Below, one piece after another: positions 11,453 through 22,352 of a stretch of 50,523 nucleotides of DNA (positions are counted from its first letter, which is position 1; every line of letters starts with the position of its first letter). The stretch is taken from the NCBI GenBank assembly GCA_002049455.2, contig KV919196.1:1-50523 (forward strand), written 5' to 3'. Under the pieces are notes generated by a model. That model did not search any database. It saw nothing but the letters and a program-made list of their open reading frames with translations, and had not been told where the DNA came from. Position numbers and translations under genes: made by a program. Origin of the DNA: Porphyra umbilicalis. Its lineage: Eukaryota > Rhodophyta > Bangiophyceae > Bangiales > Bangiaceae.

Positions 11453-12217
11453 TAGGGTTGTTGAGTGCGCCCAGGGCGCTCTTTTTGGGCGCATTTTAGG
11501 CGCTCAATGGGCGCTCGGAGGGCGCTCGAGCGCCCAGCGCCCACGATTTCCTGGGCGCTTTGATGGGCGCTCTGAATAATAATTGTCGTAACACTTTAAC
11601 TACGTGGTCGACTGAGTGCCCGACGACTCCGTCTGCAGCCTCTATGGGCGCGCAGCCCTGGCTGCAGGTGCCCCAGCGGTAAGGAGGGACGGGTCCGTCA
11701 GGAGGTGGCCATTGCAGCAGCGATGGCCCTCGTCTTGGCGCCAGAGCAGCAGCATCCTTCTCAACCACCTCCCACGACTGTAAGACATCTTTGGCAAGAA
11801 TATCTACTTGGCCAAGGCTGCAGACGTGAATAGGTCGGCGTGACTGTGTATGGTGTGCGTATGTTTCTTGTCCTCATGGCCGGACGGTCTGGTTGTCAAC
11901 ATCACCACCCCTGGAACATATTCAGATGTTCTCTTGTTTGTCCTTGGGAGCTGCCGCTGTGGGCGGCACGCAGACACATTGGGGCTTGCGGATGACCGTC
12001 AACAGTCCTTCTTTCACATGCATAGAGAAATTCACAGATGGTCGCTAGTTTTCACGAAACACAGTCAAAACGTAAGAACAAGAGGGGGCTACCTGATCAC
12101 TTATGGGTGCTACAACGGGCGCTTGAGGGGCGCTCAGGGCGCACTGAGCGCTGAAAGGGCGCTCAGGGCGCATTATGCACCTGCGCCCCGAAAATCGGGG
12201 CGTACTCAACAAGCCTA
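11453..12217. mobile_element. Non-autonomous hAT-type element, family A, copy 1
   Basis: A 765-bp element. The left end TAGGGTTGTTGAGTGCGCCC and the right end (inverse TAGGCTTGTTGAGTACGCCC) form terminal inverted repeats. It is flanked by an 8-bp duplication with one mismatch, GTATGGTC (11445-11452) and GTACGGTC (12218-12225). The subterminal 120 bp at both ends are packed with GGGCGC in both orientations, like the subterminal binding sites known from hAT elements. It has no hAT transposase frame. The closely related copy at 27701-28462 has a perfect 8-bp duplication. Confidence 0.88.
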
Positions 12218-12444
12218 GTACGGTCGGCCGATGGAAAAATGCGAACCTCCTGCAAACCAGCGCCATATTATCCGGTTGGACTTATATCTGGCCCTCCAGT
12301 AGCTCGGTTCGCAGATCTGGCTCGCGACGTTGGTGGGATGACCGGTTTTCCCATACCTCTGCCCATAACTGGCAAATATGCCACGTTTAACGAATAATAC
12401 GCAAAAGCGGTTCGCAACCGACGTTGTTGGGTGTGCTCTGAGGG

Positions 12445-12600
12445 CGCCACTTGTAGCCTGCGTTTCCACGGGCTTGTGAGAGGCCAGTGGAGCCCGCGCC
12501 ACCCCAGCATTGATGTCACTTTCTGGGTACAAATTCTAGGCCGCAGTATGACCCAGTACACCCTTTGCGCACCCGAGTAGTGTGGTACCTTTTCGAGACG
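12445..12600. repeat. Dispersed repeat RY, copy 1
   Basis: This matches 31433-31590 closely. Both share the TAGCCTGCG start, GAGAGGCCAGTGGAGCC, and TTTCTGGGTACAAATTCTAG, ending near GTGTGGTACCTT. It is non-coding. Here RY precedes a fragment of RX, whereas at the other locus it follows RX. Confidence 0.75.
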
Positions 12601-12689
12601 ATCGTCTGCGAAGTGGGGCGCATGCTGATTTGCTGTACTGGCGCAGGTACCCACAATTTTCAAGTTTCCTCCGAACGCGTCCAGTACAG

Positions 12690-12790
12690 GCTGAAATGGC
12701 ATGTACTAGGCCATATTCGACCCCCCTCCACACTGCAAAACTTCCAATATAGTATAGAAACGATATTCGCGTTTTAGACCGCGGCGCACC
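12690..12790. repeat. Fragment of dispersed repeat RX
   Basis: A short segment matching 6022-6130 and 29415-29510, including the CCATATTCGACCC core and a following ATATTCGCGTTTTAGA stretch. It is diverged and truncated. Confidence 0.55.
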
Positions 12791-13259
12791 ACTGCACTCT
12801 CGCAGTATAGACAAGAACTGCGTCCCAGACATGAAACGTAGACCTCTGTGACAGCCAGATTTCGGTTGTTTCTGAGCGACGAGCGTGTCCTACGTGACGT
12901 TGCCTGGATCAATTACGTTGCTGGGAAAGTGGTGGTGCATATTGCGCTTCCGGGGGCTTCCAGGGGCTGCCCACCACGACTCCGACGCTGCCGCCCGCCC
13001 AACCGTCCCTACCTCCCCCCCCCCTGCTCCCCCCCCCTGCCCCCGACCACCCCACGCACCGGCTCCTATCACCGGCCCGCCCGCCCGCCACTTGGTCGCC
13101 TCCTGCTTGCCGCCAGCCCGCCATTTGCCTGCCACTTTCCCGTCACTTGCACGCCACTTGCCCTCCTCTTGTCCCGAACTCGCTTACGTCCCACTTGCTC
13201 GCCACTAACCTCCGCTGACCCAGCGCCCGCCCGCCGTCGCCCCCCCGCATATTTCCCCC
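12791..13259. other. No gene recognised; C-rich approach to a minisatellite
   Basis: From 12990 the plus strand becomes strongly C-rich with short CCGCC/CCACTTG motifs that lead into the 94-bp tandem repeat. Confidence 0.4.
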
Positions 13260-13620
13260 CGCAGATCCACCGCCTTCCTGCCGCCAGCCCGCCACCACTT
13301 GCCCGCCGCCGACCCCTCGCCTGCCCGCCGCCAGCCCGCCGCCACTTGCGCGCCGCCGATCCGCCGCCTGGCCGCCGCCAGCCCGTCCCCTCGTGGACGC
13401 CGCGGACGCCCCGCCTTGCCGCTGCCAGCCTGCCGCCACTTGCGCACCGCCGATCCACCGCCTTGCCGCCGCCAGTCCGCTCCCGCTTGTCTGCCGCGGA
13501 CGCCCCGCCTTGCCGCCGCCCGCCCGGCGCCACTTGCGCGCCGCCCATCCACTGCCCTGCCGCAGGGAGCATGCCGCCACTTCCCCGCCGACGACCCACT
13601 GCCTACCGGCGACCAGCGCA
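13260..13620. repeat. 94-bp minisatellite
   Basis: A C-rich tandem repeat. GCCACTTGCG recurs at 13341, 13435 and 13529, and CGCGGACGCCCCGCCTTGCC recurs at 13401 and 13495, so the period is exactly 94 bp. About three recognisable units are present plus degenerate flanks. The long Pro/Arg-rich open frames across it in several frames are a product of the repeat. Confidence 0.75.
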
Positions 13621-13780
13621 CCGCCTACCCCCCACCACCCCACCGCCCGACGCCCACTTTCCTACCGTCAGCCCACCGCCAACCAACCGCCTGCCCGCCA
13701 CCAGGCCACCGCCTTGCCACCGCCTGGCCACCCCCTGCGCGCCGTCCGAGCGCTGCCACCAGCCCCATTCTAATGTTTTA

Positions 13781-14966
13781 CCGAGCTCGTGCACGTTGCG
13801 GGAGTACTTGCGAAAAAGCGGGGTGGCCGCGGAAAGACCTCGCACGGCTCAGGCGGACGTCGCCGTAGGGTGAGTCCAACATGGTTAGAAGCGTTACTCT
13901 GCGACGTATCTCTGCATGTGATTTGGCAGCGTGGCCGTACGTTGGGCGTTTGTGAGGTCCAACCATGTGAAGGAAGGTTTTTTTTCTCGTTCAGATGGCT
14001 TGAAATCGGGGGTCTGTGCTTCAGACGAGCTGGAAACGAGGATGCGTGCTGCAAATGACCGCGTCGGGTGAAGAATTGAGGGAGCAATTGGTGGAACCTG
14101 CTCTGAGATGCTCCCGACGGTGTTTTTGTTCTTCAAAGTTTTAACGCGCAGGAGAGGGCCATGATCGGGGACAGCCGAGACGCGTGGAATGTGGTGTGAC
14201 CATGGCGCGCAGTGACTGAAGCGGGCAGTCGCGAGTGGCATGACTCAGCTGCCCGCGTGATGCTGTGCGTGGGTCTGTGACCAGGAGAATGCGGCGCCGT
14301 GCGTGTGGCCCGTGCGAGGGCGTAGTGGTGTCGCGGTGGCGAAACTGGCCGTGCGGGATGTCGCGCAGCTAACCACGCGGTACGTCTTTGGGGGAGGAGG
14401 CCGGACAGGGGGATACGTTCGGGGGGTTGTGGAGGGATGGAGGGGCCGTGGGGCTGGAAGGGGGGGGGGTGAAGACGCCGCTGGCTTGCCGGTGGCAGCC
14501 CCTACGGCGGGCCCTGCGCCCGCGCCCCCAGCTGCGATAGGCTTTCTGCTGGCAACAAACCTATCCACCATGGACGAGGGGGCGGGAGTGGCGTGGCGTT
14601 CGCCCCGGGGAGCGGGTGGGCTTCGCGGTAGCGGCGGCGAAGGCGGATGTGGGTGTGAGGCCGGAGGGCTGGGGGGGTGAGGCTGTCGGCGAGCCGTGCG
14701 TGACTTGGGACTGTGGCAAGCATGGCGTCGCCTGGGTGGGGGGCCGGCGCGCTCCGGGGCGGACGACTTGGGCGCGCGCGCCTGCCCGTGGACGCCCGCA
14801 GGGACATGGAAAAAAAATCAATGCAGTGCATGAAAAGTATAGCCACGTGCCAAGTGAACTCGACGCGGCATGTTCCAAGTCCAAAAATTGCTTCGGAACT
14901 TACACGAATAGATGGTCTTCACAGCACAACTCCAGGCCAGGGTGTCTTCGCGTACGCGCTGTCAGC
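13781..14966. repeat. Dispersed repeat R1, copy 1 (uninterrupted)
   Basis: About 1.2 kb matching copy 2 (47595-50198) once two insertions are removed from copy 2. Landmarks are the GCGAAAAAGCGGGGTGGCCG start, a CAGACGAGCTGGAAACGAGG stretch near 14022, a G homopolymer near 14460, a short hairpin near 14534-14563, and a CACAGCACAACTCCA motif near the right end. This copy keeps both empty sites, TGA at 14217-14219 and CTGGC at 14345-14349. I see no convincing protein or terminal repeat, so its nature (TE remnant or segmental duplication) is open. Confidence 0.8.
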
Positions 14967-17900
14967 AGCGAATATTCGATTAATCGACACTGAATGCAAG
15001 GCCGATCATGTGCAGGTCTTGCCAAATTTTCTGCTTGCCCAGTGCCAGGCAGGAGCCGACTTGAAGCCGCCGAGGGCCTGCTGCTGGCCATCGCATTGGA
15101 CAGCTCACTATTACAGAGGCGTCACCGGCACTGCTGACCACCTCTTTCTCGCCCTTCCCGTCTGCGCTGGGCGCCGTGGCTGGCGCTGCCCGTGCCACGG
15201 GGGATGAGGAGTCGACCGCGTCCGCGTGGGAAGCGGCGTTCACGACCTTCGCATCATGGCATGTGGGCGTCATGTACATCGCGGTGCATCCCACGGGAGG
15301 AGCTCCCTCCAAAGGTGACACGCACGCTTCCTCCGACAGGCATGACGTCGCCCGTTGCATTCAGCCGTGGCGCAGGGCCAGAAGGATTCCCCGGCGGTGG
15401 CCGCCACCCCCGGCGTGGGCGCGGGCACCGCCGCTGTTGCCGCCGCTGTCGCCGCCGCAGCGACGGCCCCAGACGGGCGGCGTGTGTCGAGGGTGTCACC
15501 GCTGGGGCACCCAGTCGGCCACCCCGCCGAGCTCCGGTCGTGCGCTGGAGCCTGCCCTGGCCGCCACCGCCCTCTCTCTCCTCCCCTTCACCCCCCCCCG
15601 GGGCAGTCACGAGGCGATGGAGAGGACTGGTGCAACCGGCGCACAGCCGGCGCTTTTTGGGGGGGGCGAGCGGCCGCCGCTCGGTGGGGGCTGACCCAAC
15701 GCACGGCGGGGGGGTTGCCGCGGGGGCTCTGCGCGCTTACGGCGGTCGGCGGCGCGCACGCCGCCGCTGCGGCAGTCGCAGCGTCGGGCGATGGCGGACG
15801 CGCCGCTGTGGTGGACTGGCACCTGCCGGTGCGGCCGTGCCGTCCTAGCCGCCAGGTGCATCGGATGGGTCGATCACGCGCGGCGCGACGGGGGCCGCGT
15901 GGGCGGCGAGGGGAACGGACCGACGCCCCGGGTGGCGGTGGTTGACGACGGCGGCGGCCGCGGGCGTGACCGCTCTCACCCGTCTGGCCTGGTGGCTACG
16001 GTCGCCGCATGGCTGTGACCGGCGGCCGGTGGGCGGCCGGCGGGCGGCCAGCGGGCGGCCGGCACGACCGACGGCTGGTGCGCCCACTCGGTAGGCGGGA
16101 CAGTGTCGAAACAGTGGCGCCATCGTTGGGGCAAAACGCATTGGCATCCTCGCAGGCGGCCGTCCGCGTCACCCCCGACGGCACACGCGCCGCCGTCCCT
16201 GTGCGGCGCGGTCACTGTTGGGCAAGGGATGTCATTCTCAAGGTCGCCCCACCGCTATCGATGGCGGCCGCGTGCGGCGCGTCGACACGCCCAAGCGCCG
16301 TTGGTCCGACGCCGACCTCGTGTGATGCCACTCAGCCGACACGGCACGGTGGGGTCGGGACAACGGCGGACCACCCTGCGCTTGCCATCACCGCCGTCCT
16401 CCCGTGCGCCCCGAGCAGCAGGGCCGGGGTCGGGGGAGAGCGTTGAGCACTGTCCTGTGGCGGGGCGGCTGGGCAACACTGAGCGGGACACGGCATCATG
16501 ACGCGCCGCTCCGTGCTGCGCTGGTTGGGCGTGTCGCGGAGGCGGGGTAACAATGCGCGCCGTCCACCCGTAGTTGGTGCCACGGTTGGTCCTCTGCGCT
16601 GGGCTGTGGTGTGTCAGAGCGCGGTCGACACGGCAATGCCATCCGACATCCTGCCGGGAACGAATGAACGGAAAACTACCGCGCACAAGATTGCCAAGGA
16701 CCTTGGCGCTCGAGGAGGCCCACCGGCGGCACGGCGTACGCTCACTGTACGCAGAGAAACGAGCCAGGCGGTATCCACGGCCCTAGCCTCGTCATAGATT
16801 CCTGCACTGTTAGCATGGCGTCCGACTGGGAGCTGCACCTCGCAACGCCAACCTGTCGTAGACTCCAATATCTTCTACAGTATGTCACTCCACCGCGACT
16901 TGCTTGGTGGCCTCACTCGGGGGACAATCCTGCATTACCGAGAGGCTGGGCACCAACGTGGCGTGCAGGGGCACGACGGAAGCGCCCGCGCGGAGGTCCC
17001 GGCGGGACAGCCGACGCGGCCTCAACCCAACCCGTCGCGCGCGGCGTCGCCGCGTATCCACGGCTGCCAGTCCAAGCCTACGTATCCGGAGGTTACTAGT
17101 TCAGGGGGACCGTCGAAAAAACAAGTCCCCTGTCACCGGGATGACGTCACCTCATGGGTGCTACAAGCGCATGCTGGGGCTTAGCGTCAAAGCCCAGCCA
17201 ATCGGCAGCCACAACACTGGCTGTGAGTGCCATCGCAATCTAAGCAATTTCACCTCGCGTGACTTTCCGGTTCTGCTACTTACACACCTGGCACCCACCG
17301 AGCTGGGTGCACTGCCTACTTGCAGTCGATCGATTGGGGGGCTGCGAGGACCAGTCGCCTCTCGCCGTTTTTCCTCGTCACCCCCTCTTGGTGGTGTCTT
17401 TAAGGCCACTCCCGCCTCGTCAGGACGTTCATTGCTGTGTCGAGCCACCGCGGCCGCGATGCCGCCCCCCCGCAGCTCGCATGCGAGCGGCTGCCTACGC
17501 CATCGCCGCAGCGCGGCCGCTCCCCAACAGCGTGCTGACGCTGGGCGCGAGCCCGCGACCAGTCAACGAATTGGGCGGTTGGAGGCACGGTCCAGAACCG
17601 ATGCGGATGTGGCCACTACGTGGCATTGGCCAGTGGCCTCTGACACGCAGCGCTAGCCACGCCACGCGGCGTCACCCGGCCACACGGGCATGCGGGCGTG
17701 GAGGCCCTGCGCCTGTGGGGCAGGGGGGCTGGCCGTGCCCTCGCCCGACCTCGTGTTGTAAATTGCAAGCTGTCCAGGATGACCGTCCCCGTCGCTCTCA
17801 TTAATCCCGGTACGCGTTGTGCGCACGTGCCTGCTGCGCGTGCCGCCACGCCCGCTTGCACCGTCGCCTTTGGTGGTTGACGAGGACTCTGAGCGTCGAC

Positions 17901-18159
17901 GGTCACGGCCTTCCTTGCGTCTGCCGCGTTGTCGCCTGTGTCTCCGGTATTCTTCTTCACGGCGCTTTCCCCGTGCGGCACTCTCCCGTGGCGACCGTTC
18001 CCCGACCACCACCCGCGTCGCATTGCGCCCGTTGTCTGTGTTTCTCCTTCGCGCACCCTCCCCCACCCCCCCCTACACCCCGGCCGCCCGCTCCTTGACC
18101 ACCGCCGTCACGCCCCCTCGGCGCCCCCTCCCCCTACCCATCGCCCCCGTGGACGGGCC
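14967..18159. other. Low-complexity GC-rich intergenic region, no gene recognised
   Basis: Many overlapping Ala/Arg/Pro/Gly-rich open frames occur on both strands at 15170-16500 and 17250-18150, without known domains or a consistent frame. A CGGCCGGC-rich patch lies at 16020-16065. The last part is the 5' flank of the gene starting at 18160. Its frame is open upstream to about 17929 but has no ATG there. Confidence 0.45.
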
Positions 18160-19823
18160 ATGACGGCGCTGTGCACTCTGTGCATCTCCTTTCCAATGTT
18201 GAGTGGACCGTCTGGCGAAGGTGGGAGCCTGCGCTGGTCGGCCTGTTGGCAGCCGCCCGGTGGCGGCGATGACGCCGGCGGGGGCGCGGGGGCCTTGAGC
18301 TTGCCGACCGACGCTGAGGGCGCGTCCGTCTCGCCAACGGACGTGGCGAAGCTGTCCTTGACCCCCCCGTCCCCGCCGGCGCCACGCTCTGCCGGCGTCC
18401 CATCGGTCGCCCCGTCCCCGTCGTCATCGCCGGTGCCGCCGGCACCGCAGTCTGCTCCGCCGGCGTTGCCGACGGCTGCCGCCGCCACGGCCGCCGCCAC
18501 CGTCGCCGCCGCCGCTGTCGACACCGACACGGCCGCCGCGGCGCCGATGGACGACGGCGCGGGGTGGGGTGGCGCCTTTGGCGGCGCCGTCGTCCCGTCG
18601 CCGCGCGCCGCCCCCGCGCCGCCGCCGACGCCCGGTCCCACCGCCGCCGAGGCGGCCGCCGACGGGTGGGGTGACGGCTGGCCGTCGGCCGCCCCGTCGC
18701 CCCCGCCCGCCGCCGCCGCCGCCGCCGCTGCGGCGCCGTGGCCGCCGGCCGGCCTTGACGCGTTTGCGGCGGCGCCGCTCGACGCGTTTGCCGCGCCGTC
18801 GCCGGCGCTGGCGGCCGACGCTTCGCTCGCGCCCGCACCGAGGTGGGGTCGGCACGCGCCCGCGTCGCCACCCGCACGCGTCACAGAGGCGCGTGCCCCC
18901 ACCTGCGTGCCCTTCCCCCCGCTGGAGTCGGTGGAGCCGCTGCCGGCGGTGGCGGCGGTCGCCGCCGGCGCGCGCCCGCCGCGGCGGAAGCTCACCCTCC
19001 CCACCACCGCCGAGCCCGCCGCCGACGTGCGCCGCGCCGTCAATTACTGGGCGACCTGCGACGGGTACGAGGTGTCGGGCGAGACGCCCGCCGCGCGGGC
19101 CGCGCGGTTGGCCGACGCGGCGGCTATGGCGCGCCGCAAGCCGCCGGGCACGAGCGCCGCCGGCGGCGGCAGCGTCGTGTCGTCGGCCCCGTCCGCGTCG
19201 GCCGGCCACGGCGCCCGCGTCGGCGTCAGCGGAGGCCTCGGCGGCGGCGGGGGCGCCGACGGCGGCGGCTGCGGCGTCGGCGTGCACACGTCTGGGGCGC
19301 CCCCCGCCCTCGAGGCGACGGCGCTCTACCAAGCCGCCGCCGACGCGTGGGTGCGCGCGGACCTCTCCCGCTCGGCCGACCACCTCAAATCCCTCACCGC
19401 GTTGGCCGAGTTGCACCTGGCGCGGCGGCGCCTGCGCGCCGCCGCTTCGGTCGGCGCGGAGGTGGTGGCCGCGCTGACGACCGCCGCGGCGTTGGGGGAG
19501 GGGGACGCCGCGACGCGGGGTGTCGCCCTCGGCGGCGCCCACTTTTTCGTCGGCAAGGTTGCTGCCGAAGCGGGGCGCCCGGCCGACGCCATTGCGTCGT
19601 ACCGCGCCGCGATGGCCGCCTATGCCGACGTGTACGCGGGGGTGCTTGCCGCCGTGGAAGCGCCGGGGGGGGGGTCGGGGAGGCGGCGGCCGCGCTGCGG
19701 CGCCGCGTCAAGCGGCTCGCCGCGGCGGTGACGCTCGTGCTCAGCTACTGGTCGGTTGCGGCGGGTGCGCTCGGCGAGCCGTTTGACTTGAAGGCGGCGA
19801 CGGCCCGGTTTGGGACGCCGTGA
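18160..19823 (+). CDS. Ala/Pro-rich protein with TPR-like C-terminal helices (probable G10 frameshift)
   Basis: The ATG at 18160 is the first in a long open frame that ends at 19731. Residues about 1-290 are a disordered Ala/Pro/Gly/Ser region. It contains WxxF/WxxW-like and DxF-like short motifs (GWGGAF, DGWGDGW, DAFAA twice), of the kind seen in clathrin-adaptor ligands. The last 140 residues form helices of TPR/MIT character, for example AAEAGRPADAIASYRAAMAA. The annotated frame stops soon after a G10 run (19665-19674). Shifting by one base there gives a smooth continuation (LRRRVKRLAAAV, then ALGEPFDLKAATARFGTP) to a stop at 19821-19823, which I take as the true C-terminus. The break could be an assembly error or a real mutation. 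The gene is convergent with uL23m. I do not recognise the family, and an adaptor or endocytic role is only a guess from short motifs. Confidence 0.6.
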
Positions 19824-20261
19824 GGCGTCGCGTTGCCCTTGTTTGGGGGAGGGTTGTGCGGTGGAAGGGAGTGGGCGAGAGGTAGGGGCGGAGAGCCGTG
19901 CTGCAAACGGGGAGGAGAGATGTGCGGGGCGTGCGCCATGGTGCACGAGAAACCGACTTCCATGGTCTTCCACGAGAAAAAAGAGACAAGAGAGCAACGA
20001 AAAAAGAGAGGAAAAGGGAAAACGATTGCAACGTGCAGCGCGCGGGACGGAGACCGCCTCTGCCCCACTCGGCCAAGTGGGTCGAGAAAAGCAACCAAGA
20101 CGGACGCATGGACGTTCTCTTTGTCCGTAGTTTTGCATTTGCCCATGCGCGTTTGCTCGGCCCGCACCGCGGACCGGTCCAGCCCCAGACCACCCACCCT
20201 CTGGTCATGCCCTGATAGCGTACAACCACCCCTTCCGAAACGGACACGCGCCCCCACCGGC
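19824..20261. other. Convergent intergenic region between two host genes
   Basis: It holds the 3' flanks of both genes. A purine-rich A/G stretch lies at 19971-20025 on the plus strand. I see no canonical AATAAA and no further gene. Confidence 0.5.
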
Positions 20262-20932
20262 CTACTCTATTGGGGCGGCAGCCGCCCCCCCGGCGCCGCC
20301 CTCGGCCGGCGCCGTCCACCCCGGCAATAACGACTGCTTGGGGGCCGTTGGCACCTCCACGGGCGACGTGAGCTTGACGTAAAACCGCTTCATGTCCTTG
20401 TCCTTCTTGACAGCCCCCCGGCTGTCGCCCGGCTTGAACGCAATGCGCTGGCGCCCGCCCATGATGTTGAGGGAACTGAGCTTGTCGACGTCCATCCCAT
20501 AAACGGAGGAAAGCATCAGGCGGGCCTCCACTTTGGTAACCTGGGGGGGAGTTTCGACAATGAGTGTATTTGTCTTGAACGTGCCTTCTACGCCCGTCTC
20601 CTGTGAGGTGGCGCGGTAGAGGGTGCAGCGTAGCAAGAGAGCAGACAACCAGGAGAAAACACGGGCAACAGCGGAATTCCGAGGATGCAGTCAGCACGTG
20701 GTCAGAGACACATGGCATCGGCAGTCTGGCCATAGCCATAGTGCGACGCACGCGCGTTGCACACCGGGCGGGTCCCGACCTCGATGGCGGAGACACGGCC
20801 CCATATCTCGGCCGGCGACCGGTGACTAAACCTTTCAAAACATACTGGCATGGCCACACGACCAGACTCTGAAGGTGCCGGCCGCAGCTTCAACCGCATC
20901 CGCACGTTGGGCATCCAAATGCGAGGCGGCAT
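20262..20932 (-). CDS. MRPL23: Mitochondrial large-subunit ribosomal protein uL23m (two exons)
   Basis: Exon 1 is 20932-20846 and exon 2 is 20600-20262, separated by a 245-bp intron in phase 0. The spliced product is 141 aa and ends at TAG. Exon 1 starts MPPRIWMPNVRMRLKLRP. Exon 2 carries the uL23 core: GTFKTNTLIVETPPQVTKVE, then LSSVYGMDVDKLSSLNIMG, then a basic segment and KRFYVKLTSP. These correspond to the strand-helix-strand fold of uL23, with the spacing seen in plant mitochondrial uL23 (about the same length, with the typical Y-G-DV-K---LN pattern). The protein binds 23S-type rRNA near the peptide exit tunnel. The C-terminal tail is Gly/Ala-rich and variable. A plastid form is unlikely because plastid uL23 is usually organelle-encoded and shaped differently. 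No presequence is evident, as in plant homologues. Confidence 0.85.
20601..20845 (-). other. Spliceosomal intron of uL23m
   Basis: The donor reads GTATGT (at 20845 on the minus strand) and the acceptor CACCTCACAG ends at 20601, after a pyrimidine-rich tract of CTCTCTTGC and CACCCTCTACC type. Removing it joins the two uL23 halves in frame. Confidence 0.75.
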
Positions 20933-21660
20933 GGCGGCCGCAGCGGGGGAGCGGGGCAGGCGTGCCGTGTCGGCAAAGTTGTGCCCGTAGTCCAACCGCC
21001 AGAGGGGGCAGAAAGGAAACCAGCAGGTACCAGAGAGAGCCCGCAGGGAAGAGGAGAATCGACAAGGAGCTGGTTGTGGAAGGGTGGGTGACGAAGGGTG
21101 GGTGACGACGCGAGCGTGCAAGAGAGGAAACGGGGCGCGGGGCTTAGATCTTGTCTTGACGGTGAGCACAAGTGAACGTGATCCACCCGAATATAACGTC
21201 CAAGTACTGCTTTTCGTTGTGCTGGGTTGCCGGTGGTCTTGACGGCGCAGCAGAAGTGTTCGCAAATTTGGCGAAAAGAGATCCATGGACGGCAGCCACG
21301 AGATCTCGGTTGTTGTGACACAGGCGAAAGCGGTGGCCGCAAGCGCCCAATCAGTGTCCATCGTCCACTTCTGCCCCCGTTGTGTGGTGTCCCGTATCGT
21401 GGTGGGACGCGTTGGGGCATCACTATCTGACAGTCGACCGGGGTCGAAAAACCGACCTAAGATCACGAGATGGCCTCTCCACGCGTGTTCGTGAGCAAGA
21501 TATTTAGGAAAATCTCGCACACGCCCACGTCCCGACCCCAATCGTTCCAAAACGAGCCCGTTTTCAGCATAAGTCATTCGTAAGCGGAACCACCGGTCGA
21601 GGCAGATTGATAGAAATGAAGCAGCCGTGATTGGAACGCAGCGCTCTCATGGGTTCTGTT
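20933..21660. other. 5' flank of uL23m up to the retrotransposon, no gene recognised
   Basis: It contains the presumed uL23m promoter on the minus strand, but I see no TATA box that I would defend. Nothing else is recognisable before the A1 repeat begins at 21661. Confidence 0.4.
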
Positions 21661-22198
21661 TTTGTACCTTGCTCCTGTGCGCTCTGTAACCGGCACAATT
21701 GTGACGACGCGCCGCCGCGGCGCGGCGGCGCGGCTGCCACGACATCCGGTCCCGATGAGCTGGCGGGCGGACGTCATCCGCGGCCAGCGCCCTCGGGCGC
21801 GCGGCGGCTGCAGCCGCCGAATTCAACGTGCCCGCCCCCGCTGGCCCCGCCCCGCCCTACTCGGCCGTGTCGGGGTGACGCCCCGCGGGTCGCGCGGTTG
21901 AGCGCCCCGCGGCCGGCGCCACTGCTTCCACTCTGGCGGGACACCGCCGCTGTTGTTGCTTGGCGGGGGGGGTGCGCGCACACTCCCCCCCGACGGTGGG
22001 GGCGCGCGCGCGGCACCTCCTGCTCCTGGACCTTCCTGTGTTGGGGGGGGACAAGCCCCTGCCTGGGGCGCGTCCCCCCCCCTCCTATGAACCTGCCGAT
22101 GGGGGCGGCGACGAGGCGGCCGGTACAAGACCGGCGCCCGCCGCCGCCCACTGCCGCGCCGTCCAGCGCGGCAGCGTCCATCTCTTCTCGGGTGTCGC
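21661..22198 (+). repeat. A1 repeat of the YR retrotransposon
   Basis: A 538-bp left repeat beginning TTTGTACCTTGCTCCTGTGC. It matches A2 except for a G8 versus G9 run and a C9 versus C8 run. It presumably carries the promoter and 5' leader, since gag begins shortly after it. Confidence 0.88.
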
Positions 22199-22352
22199 CG
22201 ACCGCGCCACGCTCGAAGAGACTCCCCTCCCAGGCTCCCACCCCGTGGTGGTCTGTGGTTTGACGTGCTTACTCGGACGGGCCACCTCGCTGACCGTCCC
22301 CATACCGCCCTCGCCCCCCGCCGGCACGGCGGCCCCTGACGCCTCGGCGTCC

